Positions 1 to 14,690 of a stretch of 64,000 bases of DNA are shown here, in pieces. The position numbers and the translations under genes are program-made. The stretch is from NCBI GenBank assembly GCA_037074705.1, contig CM073593.1, positions 63,901,501-63,965,500 of the forward strand. Reading direction: 5' to 3'. Position 1 is the first letter of the stretch. Each line of letters starts with the position of its first letter. The notes beneath the pieces are model-generated. The model ran no database searches. It saw only the letters and a program-made list of their open reading frames with translations, and was not told where the DNA came from. Source of the DNA: Zhengitettix transpicula. Taxonomy: Eukaryota; Arthropoda; Insecta; Orthoptera; Tetrigidae.

Positions 1-1594
1 TTTAGAAATGAAAGCTCATTTTAACGAATATTCCAAATGATATTCGTGTAATTAGCAGAAGCTGATACCATCGCTTCCAATATTTTTATAATTTTTTTTG
101 TAATCCTATGGCATTAACACAAAACCAAAATGTATTAATTAATATTCTAAATTGCACAGCAGTACCAAAAATTTACAAACTTATATTTTTTTGTGTGCGT
201 TTCCATTTCTGATTTATTTTAATGTCCATACAAATCATGCGACGTTTGTGACTGAGTTAATACACAACTTAATAAACCGGAATAATTCTTTTGGGATGCT
301 GCAACATTTCAGTTTTCTCTTAATATAAGAAAACCACAGCAGCTTTTGCTGCTATTAGAAATCAGGATCTCTTAGATATTTATAATATGAAAAATGATTT
401 ATCTGTTGTTAATGATTCCTGAGTACAGTAGTAAATATTTCAAATGTATTTGAATAAGTTTATAATGATACATACATCAATTTAAAATACAGCGTAGTTT
501 TATTTTTCAGCTGACATTTATATGATGCTTGTAAAAGTATTTTAATTGTAATAGAAATAAGGAACTGAAAACGGCATCTTTATTTAGAAACCGTTCTGCC
601 GCGAAATTCCCCCAGGGTGTATTCAAAGGCCGCGAGGCAGATTTATTTTCGCGCTACTTACTTTGGCAAAGGTTCTTGGACAGGATTTCCAGTAAGTTGT
701 TCCATCCCTCGCCGGCAGCAGCCTCCGGTGCTTCGAAAAAGTTTCGAATAAATAGCGTGCAGTTGAGAGACTTCAAAAAGCTCAGCTGCTGCGGCTGACA
801 CCACGCGCAATGTCGCCGACAATGCAATTTTGACCTCCTCACAGTCGCATCAGTTCCGTTTCCCGTCGAGCACAAGTTGATAAATGAGCTAATATTCAGC
901 TCGGTAGTACTGTCGTTAATTTATATCTGAAGAAACAAATTTCCAGAAGGAAAATATAACACACTATAAATGTATGATGTGCTAATTCGGTGGGTTTGAA
1001 CCGTATTTAAATCAATGGATGCGAGAGAATCAGTCGTCAAGCAATTCATTATATTTTACTATAATCTTCGTACAGAAAATTTTTTTCTCTGTATCAATTA
1101 CTTTACATAAATTGACAATAGAGAACACTTCGGGAAAAAAAACATGTAAAATACATAATCCATGATGTACAGAATTAATTAATTACAATTATAAATAAAT
1201 TATTTCCTGTTATATCTAAAAATACCACGTTAGAATTTACAAATAATTGTGGTATAATGTGAGACAATTGTACGATTTTCTTGATTCTGAAATATTAAAC
1301 AAACTGTGGTAGACTTTCTCCTACTCGCATGGCAGCGGAACGTTTACAATGCGCCCGCAATCTCACGAAACATAAATGATTAAAAAATTAATCACAGTAG
1401 TTTAAGTAATTTTTTATTTTTCCCGACCAGCCACACCAAACTTCATACCATTCTTATATTCGTGCAATTATTGAAGAACTTCATTGCACGCATGTTGATT
1501 TTTAAGGGGGAGAGCAATTTTAATCGTCTAACGTTTTCCAAAATTCTTGGTTTTTCTACATTTTTTAAAAAACATCAAATTTGAGTTTTAGTTC

Positions 1595-1842
1595 CGGGCA
1601 CTCCTTTCTTATAGCAAAGGAAAGAGACTGATATGGTGGACTCGGAAAGGTAGAACAAGATAACCTAGGGTTAACTATTTAACCTGGTATGTTTTTTTTT
1701 ATGATACTACCCGGCTATAACCTAAATCGATGCAGGGAAATCACTAGAAAACCCTTCAGCAAGTAGTTCAGGCATTCGGTACTTGTCCCAAGCCCTTAGT
1801 ATAACGGGAGTGGGGTTTTCTGTGGGTACGCAGCATTCCTGC
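1595..1842 (+). repeat. Family A interspersed repeat, copy 1
   Basis: Diverged copy of the family seen at 23.8-24.8 kb: the blocks TACCCGGCTATAACCTAAA, GATGCAGGGAAATC, GGTACTTGTCCCAAGCCCTT and GGAGTGGGGTTTTCTGTGGG align in order. No open frame is preserved, so it looks non-autonomous. Confidence 0.8.
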
Positions 1843-3862
1843 GTTACTTGTATGACACGTTTGGCCTTTATAGTATGACGGTAAAATATCAGGACTTAAA
1901 TTTAAAAATAATTCGCAATTTTTCCCACCTTTCTGAACTCTTGTCTTTCTACATAAACATTATCTTATGGAATTTCACCTCTTCATTTTTAGAATAGCTC
2001 AAGACACTGAAGGCCTAAAAGAATGCTGAGACATTCCAATAAATTTATTTATATGCATCTAAAATCTCGTTTTACAGAACAATTATAATTCTAATAATTC
2101 ACCATCTACATACTCAATTTTTCAATCGTATTGACTCAATGAAATGAATTATTAATTAATTTAAATAAATTACGAGGTTTCTGAAAGAAACTAATTTTTA
2201 AATAAATAAAGAGTTTTCAAAAATTTCTTTCATTAATATTAACAGCGTAAAGAGTTATCCTACTGAATTTCAAAGTGTAATATATATTTTAATTTCATAT
2301 AATTAGACTATTTGTAGCTATATTAATAATTCTAATCAGTACCATTCAGTGAGTTCTGTGTTAGTAAACAGCAATTTGGTATTTATCTATGTATGTCTTA
2401 ATTATACATTTCAGATTTCAAAAAAAGTAACGTGTTACATATTATAAAGCATTTCTCCATACCAAGTTTGGAGAATTCACAGACCATATCTGTTCGTTAA
2501 TCAAGAACGATATCACAATCAACATAAATCCATATTCAGTTTAAGTACGAAAATTTCCGGCTATCAGGATTTTGAAATAGTCTGTATCAATCCCCACTGA
2601 ATGAATGGGAATTACTGGCCTACCTTCTGATGCAAGGTTGTTAAAATGTAAGCCTACACTTAAGGCTTAATCTTGTATAAACCCAACAACATAAAATCCC
2701 CTATACGCGTTACTTAATCCTTGGAATTTAGCATGCAGCCTATAATTGAAGATGAAGTCAAATATATATTTGGCGTTTTCTCCGTGCAAAACGTATAATA
2801 TTTAAATTTGCTAACGTTTATACAACACTTCATTTGGCTGTCTTCATTTTTCATATAACATACAATGATACAAAGACTAATCACAAAAAATTTCCATTTA
2901 AACATTTTGATTGAAAGTGCTGCAATTCAAATACCAAATTTAGTTTCAATATCCTTTATACGTTTGTTTCGTAATTTGAAATTAACTTCAAATCTGCTAG
3001 TCATTAACTTGCTTTTGAACCTGTCAATTCCACTATGCTTGGACAAAATTCTGAAACAGCATACTTCAATAGATGATAATTTCCCAGTGCTAGTAATCAA
3101 TAACTTGTTATTACACTAGTAATTGCATAAAGCGGTTAATTTCAGTGTATTTTAAAATTAAAAATTTACGTCTGATTGAAAATAGTTAATAATAAGGATA
3201 GCCCATTCATACAAAAAAATTCTAATAACCTTTCGTATTCATTAAGCGTATTTTAAATTGATAAGTGCTCAGATCAATGTGTTTATTCAAACTACATTGA
3301 TAAAAAAATCGTAGTCAAAACAGTAGTAACAGTATGTAGATTTGTCTATACATATTACAAAGTTTTATAATTAATTAAGAGAAATACCTTATAAACAGTG
3401 GATAATTTTCTTGAAAGTTTTATGGAAATTTTAATTTACAGTCTAAAATTTTATGTTTAGCATAAATTTAAAAGAAAGAAGAATGTCGTTCGCCATAATG
3501 TAATCTATGATACAAAACGCGGCTAGTGTGAAACTGAGCAGTTCGGTATATTCGGGTTGGCGGTCGAGTAAGCTCGGGTTAGCATGGAAGCCATACTTCA
3601 GTCTTGAAAATTTGTTTCAAATAAAACAAGATGTATTTACACTGAAATTCAAGCCTGTACGATGGAATAAGGTGAATAGTTACAGAGGTCAAGTGATAAA
3701 GGTTCAAACACTCCATGCAATTTTGTTTCAAATTTTGTTTATTTAAAAAAATTATATAATTCTGTTTAAGGAGAGGATGTTAAGAAGAAGGTGACAATTT
3801 GCAGAGTTCTATTGCAATTCATTGGTGTTACGTAATCTCTTATTATGACACTGGATCTCATG

Positions 3863-3865
<3 letters not shown>

Positions 3866-3894
<29 letters not shown>
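3866..3894. repeat. (TA)n microsatellite
   Basis: Uninterrupted alternating TA tract, directly visible. Confidence 0.95.
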
Positions 3895-3897
<3 letters not shown>

Positions 3898-5384
3898 GCC
3901 TCAACTCATAACTTTAAACTACATTTCATGCTAATTAGGCTAACTAATCTCACTGGTTTACGAACACTTTACTTCTTTTTTTATATAGTAAAAAATGTAT
4001 ACACAAAGTTTCTATTATAGTCTATCTTAGTTTTTTGATTTATACAAAAAACAAGAAATTTTTGGACAAACGTTAATCCTCCTCCTAGGTATTTATTTAT
4101 TTAAACAGTCCGTGTATAAATTATTAAGTAGTATAAATTAATGATTATAGTTTCGTTTAACCATGGTTACTAAATTCACAGTGAATATAAAATTGCTTCA
4201 AAACCGAAAATTAATATGATAAAACAATAACGCATATGATTAAACAAAAATTAATGTATCTAAAATCAAAAAAAAAACCTGTACGTAAAATTATTTACTA
4301 TTATTCTGGTTAACAAACCTCTAAAAATACGAAATTTATTTGTTGAATAAGCGTCATACTCGGTCAATAAAATACGCTAAATGTATGTTGTATCAAAAAG
4401 CTTAGTATTTTGCACAGTTGTGTGAAACATAATTATATTAAAATATTTTTCCCCGTAAATTTGAATAATAGTTTTATCAATTCTGATGACCGTAATAATT
4501 ATTAATGTTAAAAATTCAGAGAGAATAATTATTATCAATTATTTCTCTCCCGAAGAAATCCAAGTGCGCGTGAACGTGAGTCAGGCAGTCCAAATAAAAG
4601 ACGAGGAAATGTTTCCGGGTTGCACATGGCCAAATATTGTGTGGGATTTACTATATCCGGAGGCGTTACTGTGTCACGTAGCAATCGACAAAATGGTATA
4701 GGACGAACGGAAATAGCATCTGCTCGAGTGCAATAACTCTGTCCTCAAGGAATAAACTGTGATTGCTTTCCGGCACTCCCACAATTTATACCTAGGACTG
4801 GCAGCTGTTCTTCCGGACACAAACTGGTAAGTGAATTCAGAGAACCCATTTTGCCCACAAGAGGGGACTATAAAAAAAAGGGGATTTGGAAACCACTCAA
4901 ACAGGCGTGGTCTATTGACGACCTCGCTAAATTGAACAATATTTTTCAAAACATCTTTCAAAATAATACTTTCTATTTTTCAATAACCTCCTTTTTATGT
5001 GTATCAGTGTCGTGAGAATATTAAGTTACTTATAACAGTTCTCAACCACAAGAAATGAAGTTTTGTTGTCATTATGTAATCACGTCTGAATTTTATAATA
5101 AAGAAAAAAATAATTGCAAATTAAAAAACCTTTCTGTGATAAAACATCTAGTGACAGATCAGCGTATGGATCTTTTTATAACTAATACGATCTAAAACTT
5201 TATCTAATAAATAAAACGGAGTGTTTGTGTGTATATATATATATATACTATTTGTTTATGTGTATGTTCCTTATACAATTTTACACCGGTGGAGAAAATT
5301 ACAACAAATTTCGTACACGTGTTCTTTGCGACGAGGAAACAAACACTGTCGGTTTGAGACACATATACCAACCCCAGGAGCGGG

Positions 5385-6215
5385 GATGTACAGGGTTCGA
5401 AATATTCAACCATGTTAAAACAGCCGAGATTTGAGTCTGATAAATATTTTAATGGTTGAAAGATATTGATAGTGTTTCTATCGATGTTATCTGATTATCA
5501 TTTCAACCCCGTACATCGTGGGAACGGAACATCCTTAGAGTTGGGGTGGACGCGTTTTACAAGAAAATAACGCTAATACAATCAAGATTGGAGTCTAATC
5601 CAGATTTATGGATGTTGCTGAGTTTAATAATGACATTCAATTTGCCATTTAACTCCCAAGGAAGGTGCTACACGGGGGTAGAATTTTTCCAACATGTTAT
5701 ACGGTCGATATTTGCGTGGAACAAATAATTGTCGCGGTTAATTCAATTGATAATACTTCTACCAAAGTTGTATGTGAAAATTTCAACCCTTTTTGGCCTG
5801 AGAGCGGGGCTCGCTTACGTATAAGTTGACGGGGGTTCTGATATTCAAACATGCCAAAAATATCAATATTGGAGACGGAAATAAATATGAGGTGAGAGAG
5901 CTGGTAGGACAGTGGCGGATGTAGAAATGTTCAAAAATGATAACTTGTCGGTATTTGCGCCCAATAATTTGCGGGGTCAATGAGACTCATAATATTTCTA
6001 AATATATTCTGTGTATAATTACAAACTCTATCGGCTTGGCAGGAGAGAAACATGAAGTGTAGGGTGGAGTTGTATAAAAAAAAAGAATATGATCATAGGT
6101 TATGGATGTAGGACAGATTAATTTTTACATTCTATTTCTAGTTTAACCCCACGGTTAGGGCTGAACGGGGGAGAAATTTTTCCAATATGTTGATATACCG
6201 ATAACACATTTAGGG
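5385..6215 (+). repeat. Degenerate tandem-like array
   Basis: A short block of the form GGGG-TAGAATTTTTCCAACATGTT followed by a CGATATTTG-like word recurs with irregular spacing near 5391, 5679, 5830, 5920 and 6166, interspersed with TTTCAACCC words. It reads as a worn satellite-like or tandem repeat with unit lengths from about 90 to 290 bases. Confidence 0.6.
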
Positions 6216-6299
6216 ATAAGAGTCTTGTGGCGTTACATAAAAATAACGAAAAAATCGGGGGCTACTTCTCGGGCAACACCGGGCACTAAATTAAATACT

Positions 6300-6410
6300 A
6301 GATTATTAATTTAATTTAGTAAATATTTTATTATATTTATTATTTGTATATTTGAAAACATTCCTTCATTCCTCACAGCTAGAGTGAAATAAAGAGACTG
6401 GAGGCACGGC
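6300..6410 (+). repeat. Direct repeat pair, left copy
   Basis: TTAATTTAATTTAGTAAATA and the following AT-rich block, then TCCT-C and GAAATA-AGAGAC words, recur at 6749-6845 in the same orientation about 445 bases on. Confidence 0.6.
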
Positions 6411-6744
6411 ACAGCCGATACAGGAATCCAAGAATATAATAATACGGGTGCATAAGATATTTCCTTCTCCTTGGAGAATAAATATATTCTTTGCGTTACT
6501 GTACAGGTAAACGCAAAAAAAAACAAAGAAGTGTATTAAGTATGGACATTATCTGAGAACTTATGGAACAAATAAAAAGGATTGACTATAATTTTACATT
6601 TGTAATTATAGTAATTATTGATTTAAAAAATTAATTATGGAATACGAAGAAGATGAATACGGGAACGCCAAAATAATTCAGCATAAAAAAATTGATAAAA
6701 ATAAATTAATTATTTAATTTCCAAAATAACTAATTTAAGTTCCA

Positions 6745-6850
6745 CAGTATTAATTTAATTTAGTGAATATTATATATGTTATCGATTATTTATATATTTA
6801 AAATAATTCCTCTCGGCTAGGCAGAAATAGAGAGACGAAGTGAGCAAGGG
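6745..6850 (+). repeat. Direct repeat pair, right copy
   Basis: Second copy of the block at 6300-6410, with the same order of words (ATTTAGTGAATATT, ATTCCTCTCGGCTAG, GAAATAGAGAGACG). The family is unknown to me. Confidence 0.6.
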
Positions 6851-8689
6851 CAAATAGTGTTGTGTCGATGCATGTATAATGGAGGAGCTACTTCTATAGG
6901 GACGGAGCATAGACGTGGAGTGAGACACCTGCTACGACTTCTAGTATCCAAATGCTCGAATTTGAAATGCCTGCATTTCTGGCCGCGTTTACAACATACA
7001 AACAAATAATGACCGACATTATATGAATTGTTTTTTTAAGTTGTCATTCATCTTCTCCTTGCTTTTTTGTTTCGTTAATTAGATAAAGGCATAAAATGAA
7101 AAGAAAAGAAAAGAAATAATTATTTTTGTAATTCATATTTTCAATGTGCCGCCTGAATGTCAGAAGTTGCCCTGGTACAATTATGAATAACAGAAAAAAT
7201 AATCACAGAGCGTACATGAACAATTAAATAATATTGTCATGGCATTATTCAGCCTCAAAATCACGGTATACATGTCGAAAAACGTTAAATACTACCTGAA
7301 AAATATAATTAATAAATTTGTTCATAGTGTATAAATAAATTATGCTAAACAGGAGTTTTTGTTATGAGAATATTTTATTTTATCCCTATTTGAACACGCA
7401 AGGGACAATAGGCAACACGCAGCAAAATCCGAAGAAGGTCGTCGCCATGCCATCTCTCGGATTTTGCTCAAACCGACGGCTTTATAGCTCGAGATATCAG
7501 GGGAGCAGACGGGTCAAAGAATTCGCGAATTTTTCCGCTACGGCGCACCTGCTCGACTTCCTGCAGCGTAATAGTAACAGGCGTTTCCGAGAACTGAGCT
7601 TTGAATATTATTTATATTTAATTAAGAAGAACATTATTTAGTACAATAAATGCCACACTCTATTGTTTACTCAAAAAATATGTCGTAAAATGTTATGTAA
7701 TGATATAAAAATAATGGTCATGAATAAAAATATTAAAAAATGCTTATAAGTTTCAAACTATTAATAAATTTATTTGTGAGTTTAATCAAAGTATTTCGTT
7801 TTTGTTTCCCTGGTAAATATAATATAATATAATGGTATAGTACAAGGAAACGTGACTTTACAGTGGTTAATTAATTGTTAATTATTAAATATAGAATTAA
7901 ATTTTGAAAATTGTTATAAAATAATAGTTTTTTATTTCGTAAAATTGAATGAACTTTACTTTTTACCGTTTGCTTTGGGCAAATTCATTTTGGCATACAG
8001 CTACACAATTATTGTGCGGGAACACAACACATTGTAGTAATCCACACGTTATGTTTGGCAATATCCTCCTCGAGCCACAACAGTGAAACAAGCAAAAAAG
8101 AAATGTTGTTGTGCGAGAGCAGATACTGTCACAGTGCCAGACCACTGGAGCGATACTGTAAATAAAAAATAAAAGCTCCGACACGAGGTGCTCTGACATT
8201 TAAATTCCTATATTTCCATCAATATTGCGGAGGAAACCAAGTGTCTCCTGTCAGCAAAACTGGGATGCTAATATCAGCGCAAAAATTTTTCGTATCTAAC
8301 GAACTAGCGACAGGCTCAACTCCGTGTTTTGCTGATTTAATCCGACGTTTACCATTTTGTCTGTCAGTCGCCAAATGAACACTAGTTGAATAAAATAAAT
8401 AAAAACAGAATATTTATGAAGTAAGTAACTTACCACATTAAAACAATTATAATTTATAATGGACGTTACTGCATCAAGAAACATTTCTGTTGCGAATAAT
8501 TAAGAAATTTCATCGGTATCATGTAAGTTTATTTTTACTTTGACTTTAAGAACATTCATTATATGTATTACCTTAAATCTGTTTTTATGACAATTTAATA
8601 TCTGAGATCCAAAACATATTTTTTAACTTCCGTGTTTTTCGTGATTTTTTTATATTAATTTTTTTACCGACTCAGTATGGGTACTCATA

Positions 8690-8808
8690 TTTCCCTGCCG
8701 TGGGACTTATTTGACGGGATCACAAAAATCAATTTCCTCGCAGGGATTCGACCTCTGTGATGTGAGGCCGTCACGCCGACTCTTACACCACAGGAGGTCG
8801 ACAGATTC
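8690..8808 (-). mobile_element. tRNA-derived SINE fragment
   Basis: On the minus strand, CGACCTCCTGTGGTGTAAGA opens a tRNA-like head, with a B-box-like GGTCGAATCCCTGCGAGG and the tail words CGTCAAATAAG and ATATGAGTACCC. It matches the copy at 21144 in order, so it belongs to the same SINE family. Confidence 0.75.
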
Positions 8809-9974
8809 TTGTTAATACATTAACAAAATCTCATTTCCAAGAGTAGGCGTGATGATAGAAATACAATAATATTACTGATCGAACCAAGAAGTGGTAAAAA
8901 AATATTAAATTTAAAAATTTGTAAGTAACATATTAAAGGAGAAAATAATATACACCGAAGTGTGTGCATAAAGCTAACCATGATATTTTCAGTCCCGTAG
9001 GAATGGGTAACGGTACTGGCAATTACTAATATTGCATAAAATAAAAAATACGTGTTACATCACGAATTGATTTTTAGCATACTGTCCCGCATTTAATACA
9101 TTTTATTTGATTAAATTAATCTTATAAAAAGTGATTTGTGAATTTTTTACCAACTATTGACCCTAATCACACGTTGTTCACGTTTGAATTTCGGAACAAG
9201 TTTAAAGATAAGTGTAGAAGTTATATCCACCAGACGCACATAATTTGACACTTTAAAAATCATTCCCGATAATCTGAATATAAATGTTTTATTTTTAAGG
9301 CATTTATATGAAAATTGGATATTTTGCGCTTGAGTTCGTAAAACACCCTCGATTCTTTCATTAATCTTGTGCTGTTTGCAATATTCCATTTAAGAAGCGG
9401 CGGACCAATTAAATATTGTCGTCAATCATTCAAGTGCTAGTATATATAGAAATATTTCAGAGAAACGTTTGCATCGCGGATCTCTTTCTTATTTAAAAAA
9501 TATATTTTTTTTTGTCCTGTATAGCTTCCTGTCCAGTGTGATGATTGAGCTTTGCGGGAGTTAACAATAAAGTAAAATTGTGAAGGGGAAATCTGTTGTA
9601 CTGACGAGGAGAGCGTCCTTTGTCGCCGAATATAGCAGGCGAGGCGACGGAGATTGGGGCAGAAGTGTGCATACCGACGGCCATTAATCACGGAAGACGG
9701 CCATGCCGCTTTTCCGCGCATCTTCAGCAGAATTCAACCAAGTGAACTCCCGAACTATCATTCTCAGCATTCACCGGAGGGCTAATAGAATTTCATAAAT
9801 CCCCCTCCCACAAGGAGTCCGCGCGTTGAAAACACAACCTCTACTAAGGCTTTATGTTTAATGCATTTAGTTTGTATAGATTAATTTTTCGTTGCGTAAA
9901 AATAATTTCAGTAATAACTTAATGTGAAAATTTTTTCACCAAAAGAACTGTTATTACAACAGTCATTGGTCAAG

Positions 9975-9999
9975 ATATATATATATATATATATATATT
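9975..9999. repeat. (TA)n microsatellite
   Basis: Alternating AT tract next to a GC-rich block beginning at 10001. Confidence 0.9.
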
Positions 10000-10000
10000 A

Positions 10001-10345
10001 GTCTTTCCACACGGCTTTTGGAGACCCTTCGTGGAAATGCCTGCGAAATGGGTCCTGCTCCCATGGGAAGACGAAAGATAAGTTTTGACCGCGAAACCAC
10101 TGCCCCTCGAGTCCGACTCCAACGTGCGTAGGACTGAGACATGGTCAAGCTGGGCTATTGCGTCCCTGGAGGGTAAACAATGAACCCGACGCACCCAGAA
10201 GTACCAAGTTTCCCGAAGGACGGCCTTGGTCGGCTGCGTGCATTGCTCCGTTGGTATTACCGTACTCGGAGTCGTCCCTCAGGGTGTAGTTACACTTGTC
10301 TGAAGGCCCTTGAAACTTTCCGGCCAATTCCAGTAATCCAGATTG
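10001..10345. repeat. CpG-rich unidentified block
   Basis: A compact GC- and CpG-rich block with sharp edges in AT-rich DNA, bordered on the left by a (TA)n tract. Several overlapping open frames on both strands span it, none with recognisable protein. It could be an interspersed repeat or a conserved non-coding element; I cannot tell which. Confidence 0.35.
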
Positions 10346-11807
10346 GCTCTCAATTTCAGGACTATCTCCTTCTAATATTAACGTGCTTTTACTAGCGGGG
10401 AATTATGGTCAGGCGATTTCGTCATCGGATAACTAAAAAGTTGGAGAAAAGTCTCCATCCTCTCTACAATTTACCCGCCATTGATCAGGTCGATGTTGGC
10501 TCACCAACACCTTTTCCACGACCTCGGTTACTGATAATGATCCCAGTTTAGATTAGTATTTTCAGTAATCTCCACAATTAACCTTTGGCCATTAATTTAT
10601 ATTGTAATTCTTGTACAAGACATGCTTGGAGGATAATCTACGTTATTTTCCAAAAATAGTCTCTCTAGAGAAGTGCAAGTTTCTGGGTCGAGCATTTCTG
10701 GTGTTTCTTCTCTCGCGTTATTCAACTGTTTTTTTAAAATTTTAATTTATTAAATTTAAGACATAATTACAAAATAAACTTCAGTTTATAAATCAAAATT
10801 CTGAAAATAACTATCGAAATTTGTCCCTTCCTTTTCAGTAAAAAATAATTTCTATTCTTCTATTACCGCACACTAAATCTTCCTTTGTGAAATACGAAAA
10901 ATTTTAATTGCAAAAATACGTCAATAACTGTTATTACTAAACCGGAAAAATTCACTATTAATTTAAGACTTTATTGAACTTCTAGTCCCGGAAATTTATC
11001 CTCAAGAAATAACTATATATCTAATGAGCTTAGGTAATAATAATAATAAACAATTTTAGTTTTCGAAATCACTAAAGTTTTTTTCCTTCTTTAACCAAAG
11101 TTGCAAGACGAAATATTCTAATACCGTGGAATTAAATCTTCCGTAAGTTAGTCTTCAGTTGTGAAGGAAAAAATGTAAATCCCACATATCAACCGTTCCC
11201 TCATTCCAAGAATATGAAGTTCTGGTGACGCCCGGACGTTCAATATCGTATTGCAGCAATACTTTTTTTCTCGACGTCTAAAAATTGTGACTGATTCGGA
11301 AACACATTCAGGATTTACTTCACCCACACATAAAGAATATTTGTGTATTTCCTCATTGATCTATGTTTATCATCCACACTTTCCGATTCTTATATATTTT
11401 TTCTATTTCCGCACCAGATAAATCAATAAATCTAAAACAGTGTCTTCGGCGTTTTTATTAGGAGTTATATTAAAAATTTAGCAAAAACGTGGTCTAACTA
11501 AATATTTTGTTACTAATTATAATAATCTGAATTATTTTTAAATAAATGTTATTAACACCAGCCAATTAGTCAGAAAAATTTATTATCAAATATAACACAT
11601 ATTTTTTAAAAACACAACTTCCATACCTGATTGAGACTTCTTCAGGTGTAATTACAGTTAAAAGAAAATTAAATCCTATGATCAATTTACGTAAAAATTC
11701 GTCCTTCGTCATCAGATCCTGAAACAGGTCATGGAGGAGTTAAGATAAGTAAATTGTAGGAGAACCGCATGAGGTCTAAACGAAGGAGGAATGTCGTAGC
11801 AGGTATT

Positions 11808-11865
11808 CATGAATTAGCTCAGTGGTCAGAGGTCCCGGGTTCGATTCCCCACCCAGTAGACACTT
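11808..11865 (+). mobile_element. tRNA-like sequence, probably a SINE head
   Basis: TTAGCTCAGTGGTCAGAG resembles a tRNA A-box region and CCCGGGTTCGATTCC a B-box, but they are separated by too few bases for an anticodon stem and loop. It is therefore a truncated tRNA-derived element, not a working tRNA. Confidence 0.55.
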
Positions 11866-13121
11866 TTTTCCATCTAAAAACCTTTATTACAATTAAATTC
11901 AGTTATCTAAAAAAAAGTCTGACATACATGTTAATTTTTAATTCAATAATGTATAAATTTAATTGTTACAGTGTTACAATTTATTAAATGAAATTTTAGG
12001 TTAACAAATTTATAACGAGCGGTTTTTACACACATTGTAGCCGAAATGACTTATTTATAGGCTTTTAATTATTGATTTTTAATAAATCTTCTTCATGAAG
12101 TATATATATTTCACAGGATTCTCCCGTTCTCCTACATCAGTTTATTCGTTTGTATTCGAAATATTTACAGTTTCATATTCAAAATGTTTTTGATGTAAAC
12201 GTTATTTTTAAGTTATATTAAAAGAGCGTATTGTTTTATCGCCTTAACAGAACTATTCCACCTACTGTTAAACTCAAGTATTTTTGAGTTTAAGGCCAAG
12301 TTTTTGTATAAAATTGCTTATAAGTGCATTAAATTCAATATTATTCCTTAATTCCGTTTAACATATATTTTCTTCGGAAATTCGACTGTACGGGTTCGGA
12401 AAGTTCGTGTAACTCCACAACACCGGTACAAAAAAAATAAGTAATCCGTATTATCGTTGATCATAACGTCAGAACATTATTGATGATTTCATGCGACAGC
12501 TAAAATTTAGTAGCACCTCATCAACTGCAACCAATTAACGTCAGGTGCAATACAAATCATCCCGGTGAATAGGGAACCTGATGGGGATCACAGCTATGCC
12601 ACTAATCCTTGATCGCCTGGGACCAGGTCACGTGCAGCCGGAGAAAATTAACTTAGGGATTACAGTAGAAATGGTTTCCTCCCCTTCGTTTAATGGACTT
12701 ACGATAGTTATTGGATCTATAAAAGATTAAAAAAACATTTCCAGATTCCAAATCCACAACTTGAGAACCAGAATTTCTCAGTAAACTGCTGGAGATCTAC
12801 GTTAGTCTTTATCCTGTGAATGCGTGTATAAGCTTTAGATGCGGATCATGTAGGTTATTTAGAGGTTTGGAAAGGGTTAGACTTCCGCATGCAAGGATTC
12901 TACTAACTTGAAAATACGAGCCGATTACAGCTTACAGAGCTCTCGTAGACCCACGCACACTTCCGTACTTCTTAACTTCACACAGCCTAACTTACCCAAT
13001 CTCTCCTGTTTCCAAACAAACTTCATATACTTTATCTGAAGAATAAGATAAAAGCTTGCCGAGTGGTTCGTTCAACTTTAAGGCATGTTTTTTCCGTTAA
13101 AAAATGCAGTTCTGCCTTTTA

Positions 13122-13139
13122 CTCTCTCTCTCTCTCTCA
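13122..13139. repeat. (CT)n microsatellite
   Basis: Short uninterrupted CT tract. Confidence 0.85.
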
Positions 13140-14638
13140 CTCACTCAGACACCGCACTTTTTGTCGATTCAGCTAAAAATTTTACGATTCTGGTATTGGG
13201 ATTAAATTGGACCATTAGATGGAATTCTGTAGCGCTTCTAAGATTCTTTCACGGACGTCTACAAGACATAACCACTTTAATACTTTACCTTTTATGAAAT
13301 TTTTAATCATGCAGGTTTCAAATTCTATTATGTCAACATAGCCGGAATCAATTATTTGAAATCAGTTGCTCTCGTAAAACATGTACATAACGAAATAGAT
13401 TCATTAAGCCTACGTAGATAATAGTTTCAGATTTAATGAGAAATTATATTTATGCAACCTTTAGTGGTACCACAAACATTCACAAAAATTGAAGAATAAT
13501 TCTCCCATAACTATACGATGCTTGACATGCAAAAATTACCAATTCTGTCGTTATTATTCATAACAAAATATAGTTTGTCTCACCGGCGAGTATCAAAACT
13601 TATAGTTTCGAGAATAACAAACTTAGACAGAAACCTGACTAACATTCCAGACGAGTTTGTTGTAAATGTTCAAACTGATTACAATTTTCAACTCCGTAAA
13701 ATCTTATTTTACTGAGATATTGTTAAATAATTCTCTCTTAAATTAAAATTGAGTGATAATTTTTAAATATTCTATATCAACTTTTTCTTCACCAAATAAA
13801 CCTATCTGGTTTATCTGTCTCGTTACTTGGATCTCACAACCTTTTCTTCTTGTTGATTTTTTCTCTGTTGTATATCTATCATTTACATTTTCTCTTCCTG
13901 CCTTTCTCGTGTTTTCTTTCGCTTTATTCAGACTACGGAATAAACGAAAAATACAAACATCAATAGTTCCTGACCATTGTCAATAAATTTCAAAACTAGA
14001 TTAAAAATATTGTTTATGATGATGTTTGAAACTATTTCAACTATTGATACAATTAATTAATATAAATTAAATACACCTTTTGTTTAAAACTTCATACAAT
14101 TTATCTAAAACTTATTCACTTCCTAAACTCCATAAATATACTAGTAGGCTTATTTTTCATTGACAGCCCTCTACACAATTTTTCAACATTTTATATAAAC
14201 ATCAATTGAATTAAATGAAACCAATTACACTGTACTATTAATTAATAGAAATAAAAATTTATAAATTCCAAAGGGAAATGTAATTTCACTATTCGCCAAT
14301 ATTCCCAATGATCTTATCATGATAAAATCTCGTTGGCAAAAAAATTATAATGGCTGTAAAATCCCTTCGAAAATAAAAAATTGTCGCTAACATGATTTCA
14401 TAATAAATGTTACCAATAAATATAAGGATATCCAATGGGGTGTTCATATCTATTTTTCTGATTACGTTCTGAGAGAGCTAGAAACTCAATATTTTAAACA
14501 AGATATAAATCAAACCTATATGATACAATAGATACAGATTAAATGTTTTGTATTTTAATTACAAATTAAATTAATAATATCACAAAAAATTATTGTTACC
14601 ATAATAAACGTAATTTTTTATGAATTAGAAAATAATAA

Positions 14639-14690
14639 TTGGCCGTGTCAGGATAATTATCAATTTTCTGAACGCATTAGCTAGCTATAT
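14639..14690 (+). repeat. 52-bp motif, copy 1, upstream of exon 1
   Basis: ATTGGCCGTGTCAGGATAAT, then TATCAATTTTCTGAACGCAT and TAGCTAGCTAT. The same series recurs at 15116-15168 with a handful of differences. Confidence 0.75.

Noticed and set aside
5385..6215. CRISPR-like array
   Set aside because: Irregular spacing, diverged units and a eukaryotic intron context rule it out.
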